Origin: Earliella scabrosa
Lineage: Eukaryota; Basidiomycota; Agaricomycetes; Polyporales; Polyporaceae
DNA length: 64,000 nucleotides
Reading direction: 5' to 3'
Assembly (NCBI GenBank): GCA_022605405.1
Contig: JABYQQ010000013.1
Coordinates: forward strand, 1,116,001 to 1,180,000
Shown: positions 48,901 through 58,959 of the stretch, in pieces
Numbering within the stretch: the stretch's first letter is position 1
How the letters are laid out: the number at the start of each line of letters is the position of its first letter
The notes under the pieces: model-generated
The model's input: only the letters and a program-made list of their open reading frames with translations
Told to the model about the DNA's origin: nothing
Database searches by the model: none
Made by a program: the position numbers and the translations under genes

Positions 48901-51900
48901 GCAATGTCGACTTCGTTATATAGTCTGTAATATAGTATATAAGAGCCTTTGCACCTTCGCCTGAACCGATGTGCTTAATATCCATGTTTGATCTCATGAG
49001 GAAGATCACAAGGTCGTTGTAGTTTGCAATCCATGGGTGCAATCTACGAAGCATGACCGACCCTGTTTCGTCATCAATATAAGTTTGAGGTATTGTGCTT
49101 CCGTCAATGCGCATCCGGCAATTGACATCTGTCTTGAGTTGACCCTTCTTGAGATATTTCCAGCAGGTCTCTGTGTGCTCGTGCCAGTTGTATTGTTGGA
49201 CCAGCTCGTTCACAAAGGATTGATATGCAACTCTGAATTGAGACGGTGGATACTCATCGATGCGAGGTGCAGGTCTGACCCCCGGTGGCTTGTATCCGTT
49301 TCGTTCTGACTGGCGGGGGCGCGGTATACCTCTGCTGCTCTCTGGTAACGGAGACTCCATTCCAAGTAGCTCCGACTTGATCAGACTCTCCAACCATCGG
49401 AACATGTCTGTCTGATATTCTTCGTTCTCTATCATCATGTCTCTCATTTGCTGAGGCGACGGATGCCCTTCAATCCAGATAAGAAGATGGCAGTGCAAAG
49501 TTCCCCTTGCCTGAGCCTCGACTGTACCGTAGTAAGCAGAGCAGTGACCAAACAAACCTCGTTCTTTCCTCCCATATCTTAGTATTATGTTGATAAAGGA
49601 AGAGATCATCGTGTGGAAAAATTTCGCGCAGGCCCCCGGGTCGCGGGCTACTAGTAACCTGCGTCCCCACTCCGATAGTTCCTCGCCTACTTCCATACTC
49701 TCCAAAGACACGTTCTGTCCGGCTAATAAACGGACTAGCGGATTGTGTACGTCTGACGGATTGAGGGTAACGAAGAATGCCGGAGTTCCCTTTTGGCTAA
49801 CCAGGCCCCTGATTTCGTTTCGCATTTTGATCTTGTACCCAGATGTTCCCGGTAAATCATGAAGGACGGTCCCAACTCTGTTAATTAGAGACAACAACGA
49901 CAACTCTTCCCGAGTGTCTGGCTCGTACCCTGGGTCACGCTTGTACCTGCTAATCATCCCATTCAATAGATCTTTGTCCACTTCCAGAAGTTGTCTCACG
50001 ATTTCATGCTGTTGTGACTGCTTCACCTTGAACTTCACAGAATCGCAGACTGACTTCTTCTGGAGAATATTGAAGTACACGAACGCAAAGTCCGCATCTC
50101 GAGCAAACGGGCTCTCATGAATCTGCAGCAAGTATTTCAGTTGTTCTTCCATAGAAATAGGTATCTCACGTTCCTGCTGGTGAAATCCACCGATTCCCCA
50201 TGGATCTAAGTGAGGGAACATCCAAGTCAGCAGGCTTGGATTCTCGAAGTCCGGGACAAACTGGTCTCCAGCCTGAGAACGAATGAACTTTCCGCCATTA
50301 AGACAGTGTGACAGTGCTTTCATCTTCATGTCACGATAAGATACTGGGGAATCGTCTCCATTCGTGTATCCCACATTTTCCATGAGAATACTGTCCTGAG
50401 ATTCAGGTACGTCCACGACTTCGTTGCGACCGCTATAATCCGCAGTAACTGACCTGATTGCATCAGTATCCTCTATGAAACCTACATCCATGGCACACGG
50501 CACCCCCTGATCAGCATTTCCCTGTTGCGGTTCAAACAGAAGATCTAAATTGCGAGCGCTGCACCCATGAAAAGTTGAGTCGCACATGTAATGCTCGTTC
50601 TCTCGCACCAAAAACTGTATAATTGTGCTTACCGTAGACTTGCGAGCAAGAACCGGGCTCAATTTTCCAATGCTCTCCTTTGTTGGTTCCGCCTTGCCCA
50701 CGAACACCGCGCATACCGTATCTTTGATCACTGCGGGGGGTGGAGGTAGCACTTCGTTGACATAGGTCGAGTTCTGAGGCATGATGAGTATATTGCCCTT
50801 TATGAAGCGCTGTGATCCAGAGCGATTAGTAAAGTTGCTGGGCTCCGACCAGAACTCGGCCTCTCGATTACGAAGCTCCGTGAAGCGGTAGGAGATCTTG
50901 CTACCCCGCGCCCTTGCTACAAGCATACGGTCAAATTGACTACTTGATCGAAATGCCGCTCTAACAGGTCCTGGAAGTTCGTCATATGCGTAGTAAAGCC
51001 CATTTCCAAGACATAGTTTCGGCATGCGCCCATGCCCGACCAACTCCCTGAAGCAAACTGAACAGAGCGTTAGAAGCGATAATCTCCATCGATCTGACAT
51101 CCCTGCTGGACACAACAGTGCGTTGCTGTATAGAGCAAAGTTATACGTCGTGGGGCGTACCTTGAGCGGCAACGCTTCATTTCTGAGCAGTGTCAGATCA
51201 AACGCACTTGGTTCTACCTGCTTGCAGTCTTTCTGTGCGAAGCTTCGCGCGCAGCTTGCGCAGACGGTCTGTCTGAAGTTAGCTGTGTTTATCGTTCCCT
51301 GCCATTCTCGGATGATTGAGTCCCGTAATTCTCCGTCTGCCTGATTGAGAAATGAGGGATCAACTCGTTCCTCCCGTAGACACTTCTCGAAAGCCAATCG
51401 ACCACTGATCACTTTGTCCTCTGCTCGACGTGCTCTCAGCGTAGTAAACACTAACATAGCAACTGGACACCGCATGTTGCATACGTGAGCTAGTAATTTT
51501 TCCCGCAACGTCGACCTCCCATCTCTTACCAGTACTGAAACTTCGTGTGCGTGAGCTAGTTCCCTGAGGTCACCAGCTTGCCACAGTCTGTACATTGAGA
51601 ACAGACGCATTACCGATGCGTTAACGACTATGTCGTCCACTGAGAGAGACAATGCACCGGCATCTGCAGCATTCCAGATGCTGACGACGGACTTGACGGT
51701 ATGTGTGTAGTCCAGATTGAGGTCCGCTTCTCCGCACATCGTCATCAACGGTCCGTCGGCACCGACATTGTGAACTCGACCTACGAGAGCCCAGTCAAGT
51801 TCCACTTCTACGGTATAAGACTCGAATGAATTCATACCGATGATCGGTCGATCTCCATCTGTACACGGACTTGTAAGGGCCGCCCACACTCCTGAATCAA

Positions 51901-52069
51901 GCGCATTAGTACAGCTCCAGCTCACACACTGATGTGACTCGCCTTCATCGGAGCGAGAGCTACTAAAATGACTCCGCGACGGCCCTGCAGTGGGTCCGCT
52001 CACATCTATGTTGAGAATGAGTTCCGTTAGAGCTCGCGAGAAGTGGAGATGACTGCTGGTACATACCAT
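45902..52069 (-). CDS. Helitron Rep-helicase, autonomous-type, uninterrupted 2055 aa
   Basis: A single uninterrupted frame has the Rep-then-helicase order of Helitrons. After an N-terminal region with a Cys pair (CASCARSFAQKDC, about residue 270) and a fungal-Helitron block (MPKLCLGNGLYYAYDELP), the HUH nuclease core is seen as GTVEAQARGTLHCHLLIW (about 850-865). The catalytic-tyrosine helix is IYYITDYITK (about 1045). The PIF1-type helicase has GGVGGTGKSHVVNAI (about 1575), LILDEVSMVG (about 1650), FTGDFGQLRPV and a C-terminal FTDYKAQGRSLDYAIVDI. Rep nicks and rejoins single strands in rolling-circle-like transposition and the helicase unwinds the donor. Key residues are present, so the protein may be active. 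The TC and CTRR element ends were not located. Confidence 0.93.
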   Translation of the reverse strand: MVCTSSHLHFSRALTELILNIDVSGPTAGPSRSHFSSSRSDEGESHQCVSWSCTNALDSGVWAALTSPCTDGDRPIIGMNSFESYTVEVELDWALVGRVHNVGADGPLMTMCGEADLNLDYTHTVKSVVSIWNAADAGALSLSVDDIVVNASVMRLFSMYRLWQAGDLRELAHAHEVSVLVRDGRSTLREKLLAHVCNMRCPVAMLVFTTLRARRAEDKVISGRLAFEKCLREERVDPSFLNQADGELRDSIIREWQGTINTANFRQTVCASCARSFAQKDCKQVEPSAFDLTLLRNEALPLKVRPTTYNFALYSNALLCPAGMSDRWRLSLLTLCSVCFRELVGHGRMPKLCLGNGLYYAYDELPGPVRAAFRSSSQFDRMLVARARGSKISYRFTELRNREAEFWSEPSNFTNRSGSQRFIKGNILIMPQNSTYVNEVLPPPPAVIKDTVCAVFVGKAEPTKESIGKLSPVLARKSTVSTIIQFLVRENEHYMCDSTFHGCSARNLDLLFEPQQGNADQGVPCAMDVGFIEDTDAIRSVTADYSGRNEVVDVPESQDSILMENVGYTNGDDSPVSYRDMKMKALSHCLNGGKFIRSQAGDQFVPDFENPSLLTWMFPHLDPWGIGGFHQQEREIPISMEEQLKYLLQIHESPFARDADFAFVYFNILQKKSVCDSVKFKVKQSQQHEIVRQLLEVDKDLLNGMISRYKRDPGYEPDTREELSLLSLINRVGTVLHDLPGTSGYKIKMRNEIRGLVSQKGTPAFFVTLNPSDVHNPLVRLLAGQNVSLESMEVGEELSEWGRRLLVARDPGACAKFFHTMISSFINIILRYGRKERGLFGHCSAYYGTVEAQARGTLHCHLLIWIEGHPSPQQMRDMMIENEEYQTDMFRWLESLIKSELLGMESPLPESSRGIPRPRQSERNGYKPPGVRPAPRIDEYPPSQFRVAYQSFVNELVQQYNWHEHTETCWKYLKKGQLKTDVNCRMRIDGSTIPQTYIDDETGSVMLRRLHPWIANYNDLVIFLMRSNMDIKHIGSGEGAKALIYYITDYITKSTLPTHLGLAALLYAIDRTGEKYRSVESWGPRQDTGALTIVINSMLSRQEISHQQVMSYLVGGGDHYTSHRYRILHYGAFERRVFEYWDREEHRTTPRENSSSDVDQMDVEQEANLQAEIQREGHPPPERTEQEDNVTLSLGAGSISAINQQQDYALRPTTEPFDRMSLYEYVGLTEKITRRSEMLRLQHHSQEGNDGGRRRGRPGEERGVFANGHPQRESHMVRKRVIWVVPVILGDRIPRCDRSLEEKNRWARAMLTLFWPWRVPADLKDHDESWVDAYDRVAHTISPEHHSIIANMNVLAECKDARDRSRANRSHNSVPGPQHQPNEQNNAQASSSASGDDMLALDLHTGAPGVELDGDRTTDNLEKSTLEQLDGEIRVPARTALDICYSRTHDPPANITLGNVTRVSVSEECHLEQEHRMMSQLKRKRRPDIPGQPNEESRNVRRRVGMPPLVDVVGVARDAGNSNEQANHAVVHDGEALEGCIRQVVAEFGLDKNEEQQRAFQIVARHACFGGEQLLMYIGGVGGTGKSHVVNAILRLFTLIGRRDEVQVSAPTGAAAILIGGYTIHSLTMLPERAGVDYQELETMWAKVTYLILDEVSMVGAHLMSQISARIQRAKGRLACAEDEPFGGVNVIFTGDFGQLRPVRETALFNHDLVRHPALSTVNRTAGISKLKGAYLWRLVRTAVLLRKNQRQSNDKAYAALLGRVRSGTDGGRDRDRIRADDFAVLQSRTVQNIRRNDGPEELQKFCDAPVIVGTRDLRDLLNYRLLRHHADRIGVPTERYYAVDYVNGEKADLETAKTLRKLPHTVTDDCPAYLDMFPGMKVMVQENLAFTNNVVNGAIGTIRNIKYEEKDGLRYPTVVYVEIPGAGRVCADAEDDVVPIFPERHSFKWEHVGRPADRITRLQLPLLPAYSFTDYKAQGRSLDYAIVDIASSRSLQGAYVMLSRVRNVKGLGILRPFVRKKIHQRLSQDIRNEFARLDNVDVSTKRWYEASFHH

Positions 52070-52308
52070 CGTCTACCATGCCCATTCCTGTAATCTGAAT
52101 GGACCTCAGGTCCTGCGCAAACGTCTCAAGCACTTCAAGGGACATTTTGTTCGCGCCAGTTCGGTGATGCACGTCCAGAGAGTGGAGGAAGGGTATATGC
52201 ATCCCTTCAGGGTACTGTGGAGTAGAACGTCATCCGTGCAGGGTCCACATAACGAGCGTCACCGGACCTAAAGGTGGTTATATGGGGAGGTCATGCACTG
52301 TGATCAAC

Positions 52309-53628
52309 ATGGAGCCGCCGATCAGCAACACCAAAGAAATGTAACCTTGTCACGAAGCGCTGACCCGGTTGACGCCTGCGCCGCATGCATGACCCCGAAC
52401 ACCCCTTCTCTGCCTCATATATTTGCAGGAAGTCTCCTCACCGACACTGCAATGATCCCGTCGCTCGCCATCAAATGCCTCAAGCCGAAAATACTGTACA
52501 AGGCGACCGGTCACGCTTTGTTCTGTTTCCTATACAGTATCCTGAAGTAACTTTCCCCTTATTTCGTTTGATTGCTCAGCCCGAACTAATGGCTTGCTCA
52601 GATATGGACTGCGTACAAGGCAGCACACCGCTCGATATGGTCGGCAGAGGACGTCGATCTTTCCGCGGATCGTGATGACTGGTGTACGAAGCTTTCTGAG
52701 GATGAGCGGAGCTTCCTATCGGTTATTCTCGCTTTTTTTGTCGCAGCTGACGGATTAGTGGTCGACAACCTGGCTCAACGGTTCTGCGCTGAAGTGGACA
52801 TTCCAGAAGCGCGGTGCTTCTACGGTGTCCAGATCATGATGTGAGTACGCTCAGCGCAGTTCCGTCCTCAATGTTAACCTCACTCTGCACCAGGGAGAAC
52901 GTGCACAGCGAAGTCTATAGCCGCATGGTGCAAGATCTCATACCGAATACTGTCGAACAGCAACGTCTCTTCTCCGCTATCGACAACAACCCCGTCGTTC
53001 GAGCAAAGGCGGCGTGGTGTGTCAAGTGGATAGAATCCACGGACCACGGACTTCCTGTCCGCCTGATAGCGTTCGCCATAGTTGAGGGAGTGTTCTTCTC
53101 CTCCTCCTTCGCGGCGATCTTCTGGCTCCGCGTTCGGGGACTGATGCCTGGCCTGGTTCAATCCAATGTCATGATCGCGCGGGATGAGGGGATGCACGTG
53201 TCTTTCGCGTGTCTTCTGTTCAGGCAAATCGGAGGCGCCGTCTCCTCGAAGATTGTCGAGGAGATGATCAAGGAAGCTGTCCGTCTAGAGCAGGCGTTCT
53301 TTTTTGGTGAGCACGTACGGTTGTGCGTTAGGTAGCGAACTCACCTATTTCTCAGCTGCTTTGCCTCGTCCTCTGCTGGGCATGAACTCCGCCATGATGA
53401 AAGATTATGTGGAGTACGTAGCCGACATCCTCCTCGCTTCGCTTGGATACCGCGCAGTATACGGAAAACTCAACCCTGTGAGTAAACAGCGTCCGTCGTT
53501 CCATTGTACCTAACGTCTTTCCGGCGAAGTTCCCTTTCATGGACTCCATCGCGTCCTGTACCAAGACTAACTTCTTCGAACGGCCAGTCGCTGATTATCA
53601 GCACGGCCTCGGATCTTCCTCCCAGTAA
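52309..53628 (+). CDS. RNR small-subunit (R2) paralogue lacking the C-terminal tail, 6 exons, 340 aa
   Basis: Exons 52309-52340, 52429-52546, 52602-52840, 52894-53306, 53356-53477 and 53530-53628 join in phase. The sequence follows class Ia R2: RFVLFPIQYPEIW, EDVDLSADRDDW, LAFFVAADGLVVDNL, EARCFYGVQIMMENVHSEVY, AFAIVEGVFFSSSFAAIFWL, RGLMPGLVQSN, RDEGMH and KTNFFERPV. All metal ligands are present (Asp100, Glu131, His134, Glu194, Glu228, His231), as is the radical Tyr138. The protein stops at YQHGLGSSSQ, so the flexible tail ending in the FTLDADF-type peptide that docks R2 to R1, with its electron-transfer Tyr, is absent. It could form a di-iron/tyrosyl centre but should not drive a normal R1. 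A TATA-like GGTTATATGG lies at 52276. The Helitron Rep gene diverges from it 240 bp upstream. Confidence 0.88.
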
Positions 53629-53910
53629 CGAATGATTCTTTTACTAATTCCTGTACGATATTGTCACTCTTGCGTTCCGTTTCTGATCATAGTGCCCTCC
53701 GTTCTTTCTCACCAATTCTTGAACATTTATTACATCATTCACTATTTCGTGTAAGGATGTAAATGTCCTGATGATCACGAAGTCCGACCACATACGTTCA
53801 CATCGAGGTCAGCGGGCACCACCGCACCAGCCCGCACTACCATACCGGCTGCAGGGACGTCACATAGACCGTGTTGACCGAACTCCAGTCTTCCCACCCT
53901 CACGCCAATG

Positions 53911-54006
53911 GTGGTGATTCAGTAAGGAGCGGCGCGGGGTCATCTACCCGCCGGCAAAGTGGTGATTCAGTAAGGAGCGGCGCGGGGTCATCTACCCGCC
54001 GGCAAA
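53911..54006 (+). repeat. Perfect 48-bp tandem duplication
   Basis: Two identical 48-bp units (53911-53958, 53959-54006) beginning GTGGTGATTCAG and ending CCGGCAAA. The unit is a multiple of three, but I see no gene using it. Confidence 0.8.
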
Positions 54007-54164
54007 GGAATGCCGTCGGTGGTTGCCTGGCACGAAAGTCCGTGCATTTCGTGCTCGTTAAGCCGTACTGTCAGGAACAATAGAAAGAAGCACGCCGTCC
54101 ACATGCCACTCCACTAGCTCCTCGTAGATTCTGAGGTTCGATGGTTTCCCAAATGTATCTGCAG

Positions 54165-54265
54165 AAATGTACCGCATCGTCCGGGATTCGAACCTGCGAC
54201 TCAGCCCTCCCGAGCAAAACAGAAAACGTTCAGAACTTCAACCAACTTCGCCATCCGACATTTCC
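54165..54265 (-). other. tRNA-like sequence with intron-like insert, SINE head or tRNA pseudogene
   Basis: On the minus strand TGGCGAAGTTGG (A box) and GGTTCGAATCC (B box) are well formed with a long variable region between them, but the T-stem is mispaired and the acceptor ends do not pair. Confidence 0.35.
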
Positions 54266-54413
54266 TTCCCCTGCTTATCATGGTAGTATTACTAACACGA
54301 ACCACATCTCGTTGTTGAGCTCCTCTTCACGCACACGTTCTGTCAAGACTGTCAACCTTGCCCCTGCCCACTTTGTATGTCGCTAAAACGTCCGCTCTCC
54401 TTCGTAGCCTCCG

Positions 54414-54536
54414 TCATGTCTGCCTCCTCTCCAGTCCGCTGTCCCGACGCTTGGCAGGCCAGGAATCTCTGCTTCAAGTGTTTCATGAGGAACGAGTGCA
54501 GGGCAGGTCAACAAGTACGTCCCAACAACTACTAAC
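54414..54536 (+). CDS. Possible short Cys-rich gene start, unresolved
   Basis: ATG at 54414 opens a frame with a Cys pattern C-x9-C-x2-C-x5-C (RCPDAWQARNLCFKCFMRNE) up to a potential donor (gtacgt). It could be the second half of a variant zinc cluster or a CX9C (COX6B/COA6-type) fragment. Downstream exons were not found. Confidence 0.25.
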
Positions 54537-55439
54537 ACTCCACCCTCCTCGCTAATCTTTCGTGCCGTTGCTCAACAAGCGCAAGATTCTACGTAGTCAG
54601 CCTCAATGTCACACATACAAAGTCGCTCAAGTCAATGACTTCCAAGCGTAACCCATGGACAAGACGTGGGCCGTCCACAAGAAACAAACCACTGCCGTTA
54701 TCCTGAACTCACGCGCGAGGCAAATGATGATGACGACGGAGAGAGCGACCACAATGATGAACACGACGGGCACAAGCTGCTGATTCCTGCTTTGCTCAAC
54801 AAATTCCAACCCTTTCCGCGTCCCGAAGCCCCGATTCCTTCCCCATACAGCGTTGTCGTCTTGTATCGCCTTGACCGCGATGACCAACAACTATACGTAG
54901 CTCCCGGCCTCTCAAGTCCTCATGAATCCGGTCGCAATGTGACGCATATCTTGAGAGGTTGAACGCGGCCGACCCCGACTGTGGCGACAACAGGCAGGAT
55001 CATAACTAGACGCCGAGGAGCACCATGCTCAGACTTCTTGCACTCGCAATCAGCAGTCTCCCTACTTGCTCCTCTACCTCCTATCTTTGCTGCGGACACT
55101 CTCCCCGGCTGTTCTCTACGCCCTACTTCCCGAACCCGGGGAACTGAACAAATCGCGCGCGGGAGGTCATACGCTATCGAACTCAAACCTCCAGTCGTCC
55201 GCAGCACCGTGCCGTCGCCCGCACTGAGTCCCAGCCTGAACAGACCGCTAGAACACCCGATAAACGAGGCCGCGGCCGCGCCAAAACCGACGAAGGCCGC
55301 GGATACCATGCCCGAGGAGAGTGAGAACGCGGTCCAGGGCGAGGGCGATGCGGAAGGAGAGGCGGACGGGGGCGAGACCGCGGACATGCGGCCAAAGGGA
55401 GACCGTGGCGGAGAGGGCAAGACAAAGCAGAGGGGGAGG

Positions 55440-56560
55440 AAAAGACAAGGAGTATGTCCGCAGCCGCCGTCGAGGCACTCGTCCTCAGCTTGAGGACCCT
55501 CATTCGCCAGAGAACGGCGGGCCCAACGCCCCCTGCTCCCCAAGCGGCCCTGTTCGTTGCTCATCCGGTTCTGCGGCGACCGCTAAAACGGCATGCATAT
55601 GTACGTACCACCATCCTGTGACAGTCCATACAGGTACTAAACGACCGCTTTCACGCTAGCCAGCCCGATCCGAAGCTGCGCACCATTCATGGCGTCCTGT
55701 TCGATGCCAAAGTCGGCGCAGTCTCTCACGATAACTCGGACAACCTGATGAAGGTGAGTCTGACGCCAGGTGTAGCCACATGCGGTGGTCTACAAGTGGC
55801 AAGTGCAGGTCAAGCTGGGAAGAGCAGCTCGGACGGATGCAGGCGTGCACGCCGCTGGTAACGTTGTCTCCATGATGCTGATCACTGTCATTCCGGCAGT
55901 CCCTGACCTCGTCGCGAGGATAAACGAGGAGTTGCCACCCGACTATGGACCGTCGTCAGTACATCACCTATCGCTGTTCTCGTCTTCAATGGCTGATATC
56001 TTCACAGCTCCGCGTGCAGATTTCGTTAAACGCACGAACGTCTGTCGCTTCTCTCTCTCGCAACAACGTCTATGCATTTACCCGTCTCTGCCACAAACCA
56101 ACAGAACATGCGACAGTCACAAGTACACGTACTTTTCCCCCTGTTACCTCATGATCCCACCAAAACCTGGCACCGGTCTGCACAGCACCCTGAAAGAACA
56201 AAGTGCCGAACGCCCATCACATCCTTCTGGGAGGACGGATCAGCGATGGAGCAGAACTCAGGTCCGCAGGACGATCTGCGACCGAAGCGCAGGTACCGGA
56301 TCGCTCCACAGTAGCTCGCAGCCCTGCGCGAAACCACGAAGAAGTTCGACAGGTCCCACAACTTCCACAACTTCACCATCGGGCGGGATTTCCGACATCG
56401 CAGCTGCAACCGATCCCTCAAGTCCATTGAGGTCTGTTGCAACGTTGTCCACGGTCGGCGGTAGGAACTCACCTTGCCCCAGATTTTAGACCCTGCTGTC
56501 TACGGCGACTCCGAATGGACCGCAGTCTTGCTGCATGGTCAGACTTTCATGCTGCACCAG
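55440..56560 (+). pseudogene. PUS1: tRNA pseudouridine synthase PUS1 pseudogene
   Basis: Fragments in PUS1 order: EYVRSRRRGTRP (55450), PKRPCSLLIRFCGD followed by TAA at 55584 where the family has Tyr-Asn-Gly-Met-Gln, DPKLRTIHGVLFDAKVGAVS (55670), KLGRAARTDAGVHAAGNVVS (55810, with the catalytic-Asp loop ARTD), DLVARINEELPPD (55900), NARTSV (56030), HNFHNFTIGRDF (56365) and GDSEWTAVLLHGQTFMLHQ (56500). Introns are retained. The nonsense codon, several frame changes and loss of text after MLHQ show decay. PUS1 isomerises uridines in tRNA and some mRNA; this copy cannot. Confidence 0.8.
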
Positions 56561-58959
56561 GTGAGTTGCGCTCGTTCGGGCGTGTGATATTTACCGCTGA
56601 TCCTTCTGATAGATCGCGACATACCTACCACCGACAATGAGGTTGCGACTGTCGTCGTCCCTGTCCCCATCGGCCGCTTCACTTGCATTCTGCTCCTTCC
56701 CTCCCATCCACCCACTGCTCCTCCGCGCTTTCGCCGTCGCTAAGCAGTCCTCCCTGCGCTGCGTCCTCCCACGCATGCTGCTCTCCGCATCAACCTCATG
56801 TGTAGTACACAACCCCCTCCCAGACAACACTCTATTACAGACGTGTCTCCCGCTCGCCGGCTGCTCCTGACGCATCGCGAACCCTCCGACGGTGGTTGGC
56901 GGAAGTTGTGCTCCTCCGACATCGCTGTGCGACATCTCTGCCAAAGCCTAGAATGGCGTTCGCACTCCCATCGTGACGCTGGCCCTCGAGGACGCACTGT
57001 GACCGCTACATGTCGAACGGGTCATGGTCACCGGAACCTTTCCGATTAAAGTAGTTTCTGTATATGGTAATTCCAAGTACTTCTACCCACTGCGTATGCT
57101 CTTACATGTTGTCTCAGGCACTGTGCTTAAGCTTCATGTACTTAACCCTTGCGCTGCGCGCTTGCACTCTCATCTAATCAACGGTCCGCGTCCTAACGCG
57201 CCCGTCGCCTTCTCCGCTTCCTGTTCTCGCTCTGCCTGACGTCTCGCGGCGCACCCGCGCTTTGTAGGGATCACGAGGTCGTGAGAGATGACAGACCCGA
57301 AGAACTCGGCAAAGTGCCTCAAACGTCAAGGAGAAGGAAGGAATTCAGTATGTCCATTTATCATTAAGCTGCGCCTCGCTCACGCTGGTTATCGCGTCGT
57401 CGCCGCACCTCTCCATCACAACTTCACGAGTAGCTGCAGACGCCGCATAGGCTACTGGTGAACAGCGTGCTGCTGAGGAAGCAGCAGAACCCCAGAAGGA
57501 AGAGCGCTGCGAACCTGCTGAGCACGAACAAAGTGCATCAGGGAACTGGCAAGGAATTGAACATAACTGTTCATCTACATATGCATGGACTGAAGTGCAT
57601 CAGCATCGAACACCAGGTAAACTGGTGTCGATGGAGGACCATCTGGTCTGCTCACCAGTGTTCAGCTCGCGACGTCTGAATGCACAGCACTGATCTTGCG
57701 CGCACAGGCATAGCATCAGCCATAAACATGTTCCACGCGCGAGACTCATTGTGCATTCCTGAACGGCGCGCACTGGTCTTGACGGCTGGAAGGGTGGCTG
57801 GGGCTCTCGGCAACTTTCGCGTAGCACAAAACACGTCGTTTGTATTCATATACTAGTGCTATACGAATGGCTACAAAGCGTGGGAGGACTCGAAACCTCA
57901 TGTGCACATACGTGAGGCACGCGCGCGGCGGAAGTCAGTGCGGATGCGAAGCAAAGCCGAGTACCAGACAAAGCAGGTGAACGCGAGAGCAACATGCAGG
58001 CGCGGAGCAGCAAGAGACCGAACACGATAAAGTACGACAATAGACGAGACAGACGTCAATGAGCACGAGAGCACCGACAAGCGAAGCGAGAGAACGCACT
58101 GTCCGACAAGAAGAGAGTGCGGGCGAGGTGACTGTGAGCGCGCATGATGGCTCGTTGAGCATACCCATGGCGCTTCACTCGGCGCCGGTCTCCTCTCCCT
58201 CCCCTCCTCCTCCTCATCCTCTGGCCCGGCCGGTTCGTCATCTTGCTCCTCGTCGAATCCAGTTAGGCGGAAATGACGGCGGACCCTAGGATCTAGTTAC
58301 AAAAATGGACATTAATCAGGGCGGCGTAAAAGCAAGTCGCCGAACTCACGAGGTCGGCTTGATATGGTCAAGGTCGTCCGTGCGAGTACGAGGACCGGCC
58401 GCACCCTGCCCAGCGCGAATACTTACTATTCGTGGTGCAGAACGTTGAGATGTAGTCAGACCTACGGATGAGGTAGGCTTGCCTGATGGTTCCACTGTCA
58501 AGTGTACAGGCAGGCCGATGTAGAGATGCTAGTCGCGGTTTGTTGAGCTGAGACACCAGGTCCCGGTCCAAACGCCTTTGAACCCGGATGCTATTCACAC
58601 TGAGATGAGTGCGGGGTGCTTGTGCGTGCTAAGCATCCGACATTTACCTGCTGGTACCAAGCGTTAGCGATCTCCTGGCTCGTGGCAGGGCCGGCGCCAT
58701 GCTGAACATCAACAGTGGAGGGTTTCGATTTGTGTCGAGACGATTCGCCATGTGTCTTGCGGTTGCGCTACATTACCCAAAGATTAATTCGGGTACGACG
58801 CCTTCTCATCAACCAGAACCACTCCCTGCGCAGTATCATCAGCCGTCGAGCTCTCGAGCTCATGATCCATCGCTGCAACACACTCCGCATGCGCAAACAG
58901 ATGGTTACGGCGAAGCTACTGCGTATCATCAGGCAGTCAACAGCGCTACGCATGTCGGT
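56561..58959. other. No gene supported
   Basis: Short unrecognised frames on both strands. An opposite-strand conflict starts at about 58700 (see the next entry). Confidence 0.35.

Noticed and set aside
53628..53760. Extra 3' exon restoring the R2 tail
   Set aside because: A possible donor in the final codon (gtaacg) and an acceptor near 53691 would add text with no FTLDADF-like end.
54414..54536. Firm COA6/COX6B call
   Set aside because: Only one CX9C-like spacing is visible and the second half could not be found; a variant zinc-cluster half fits equally well.
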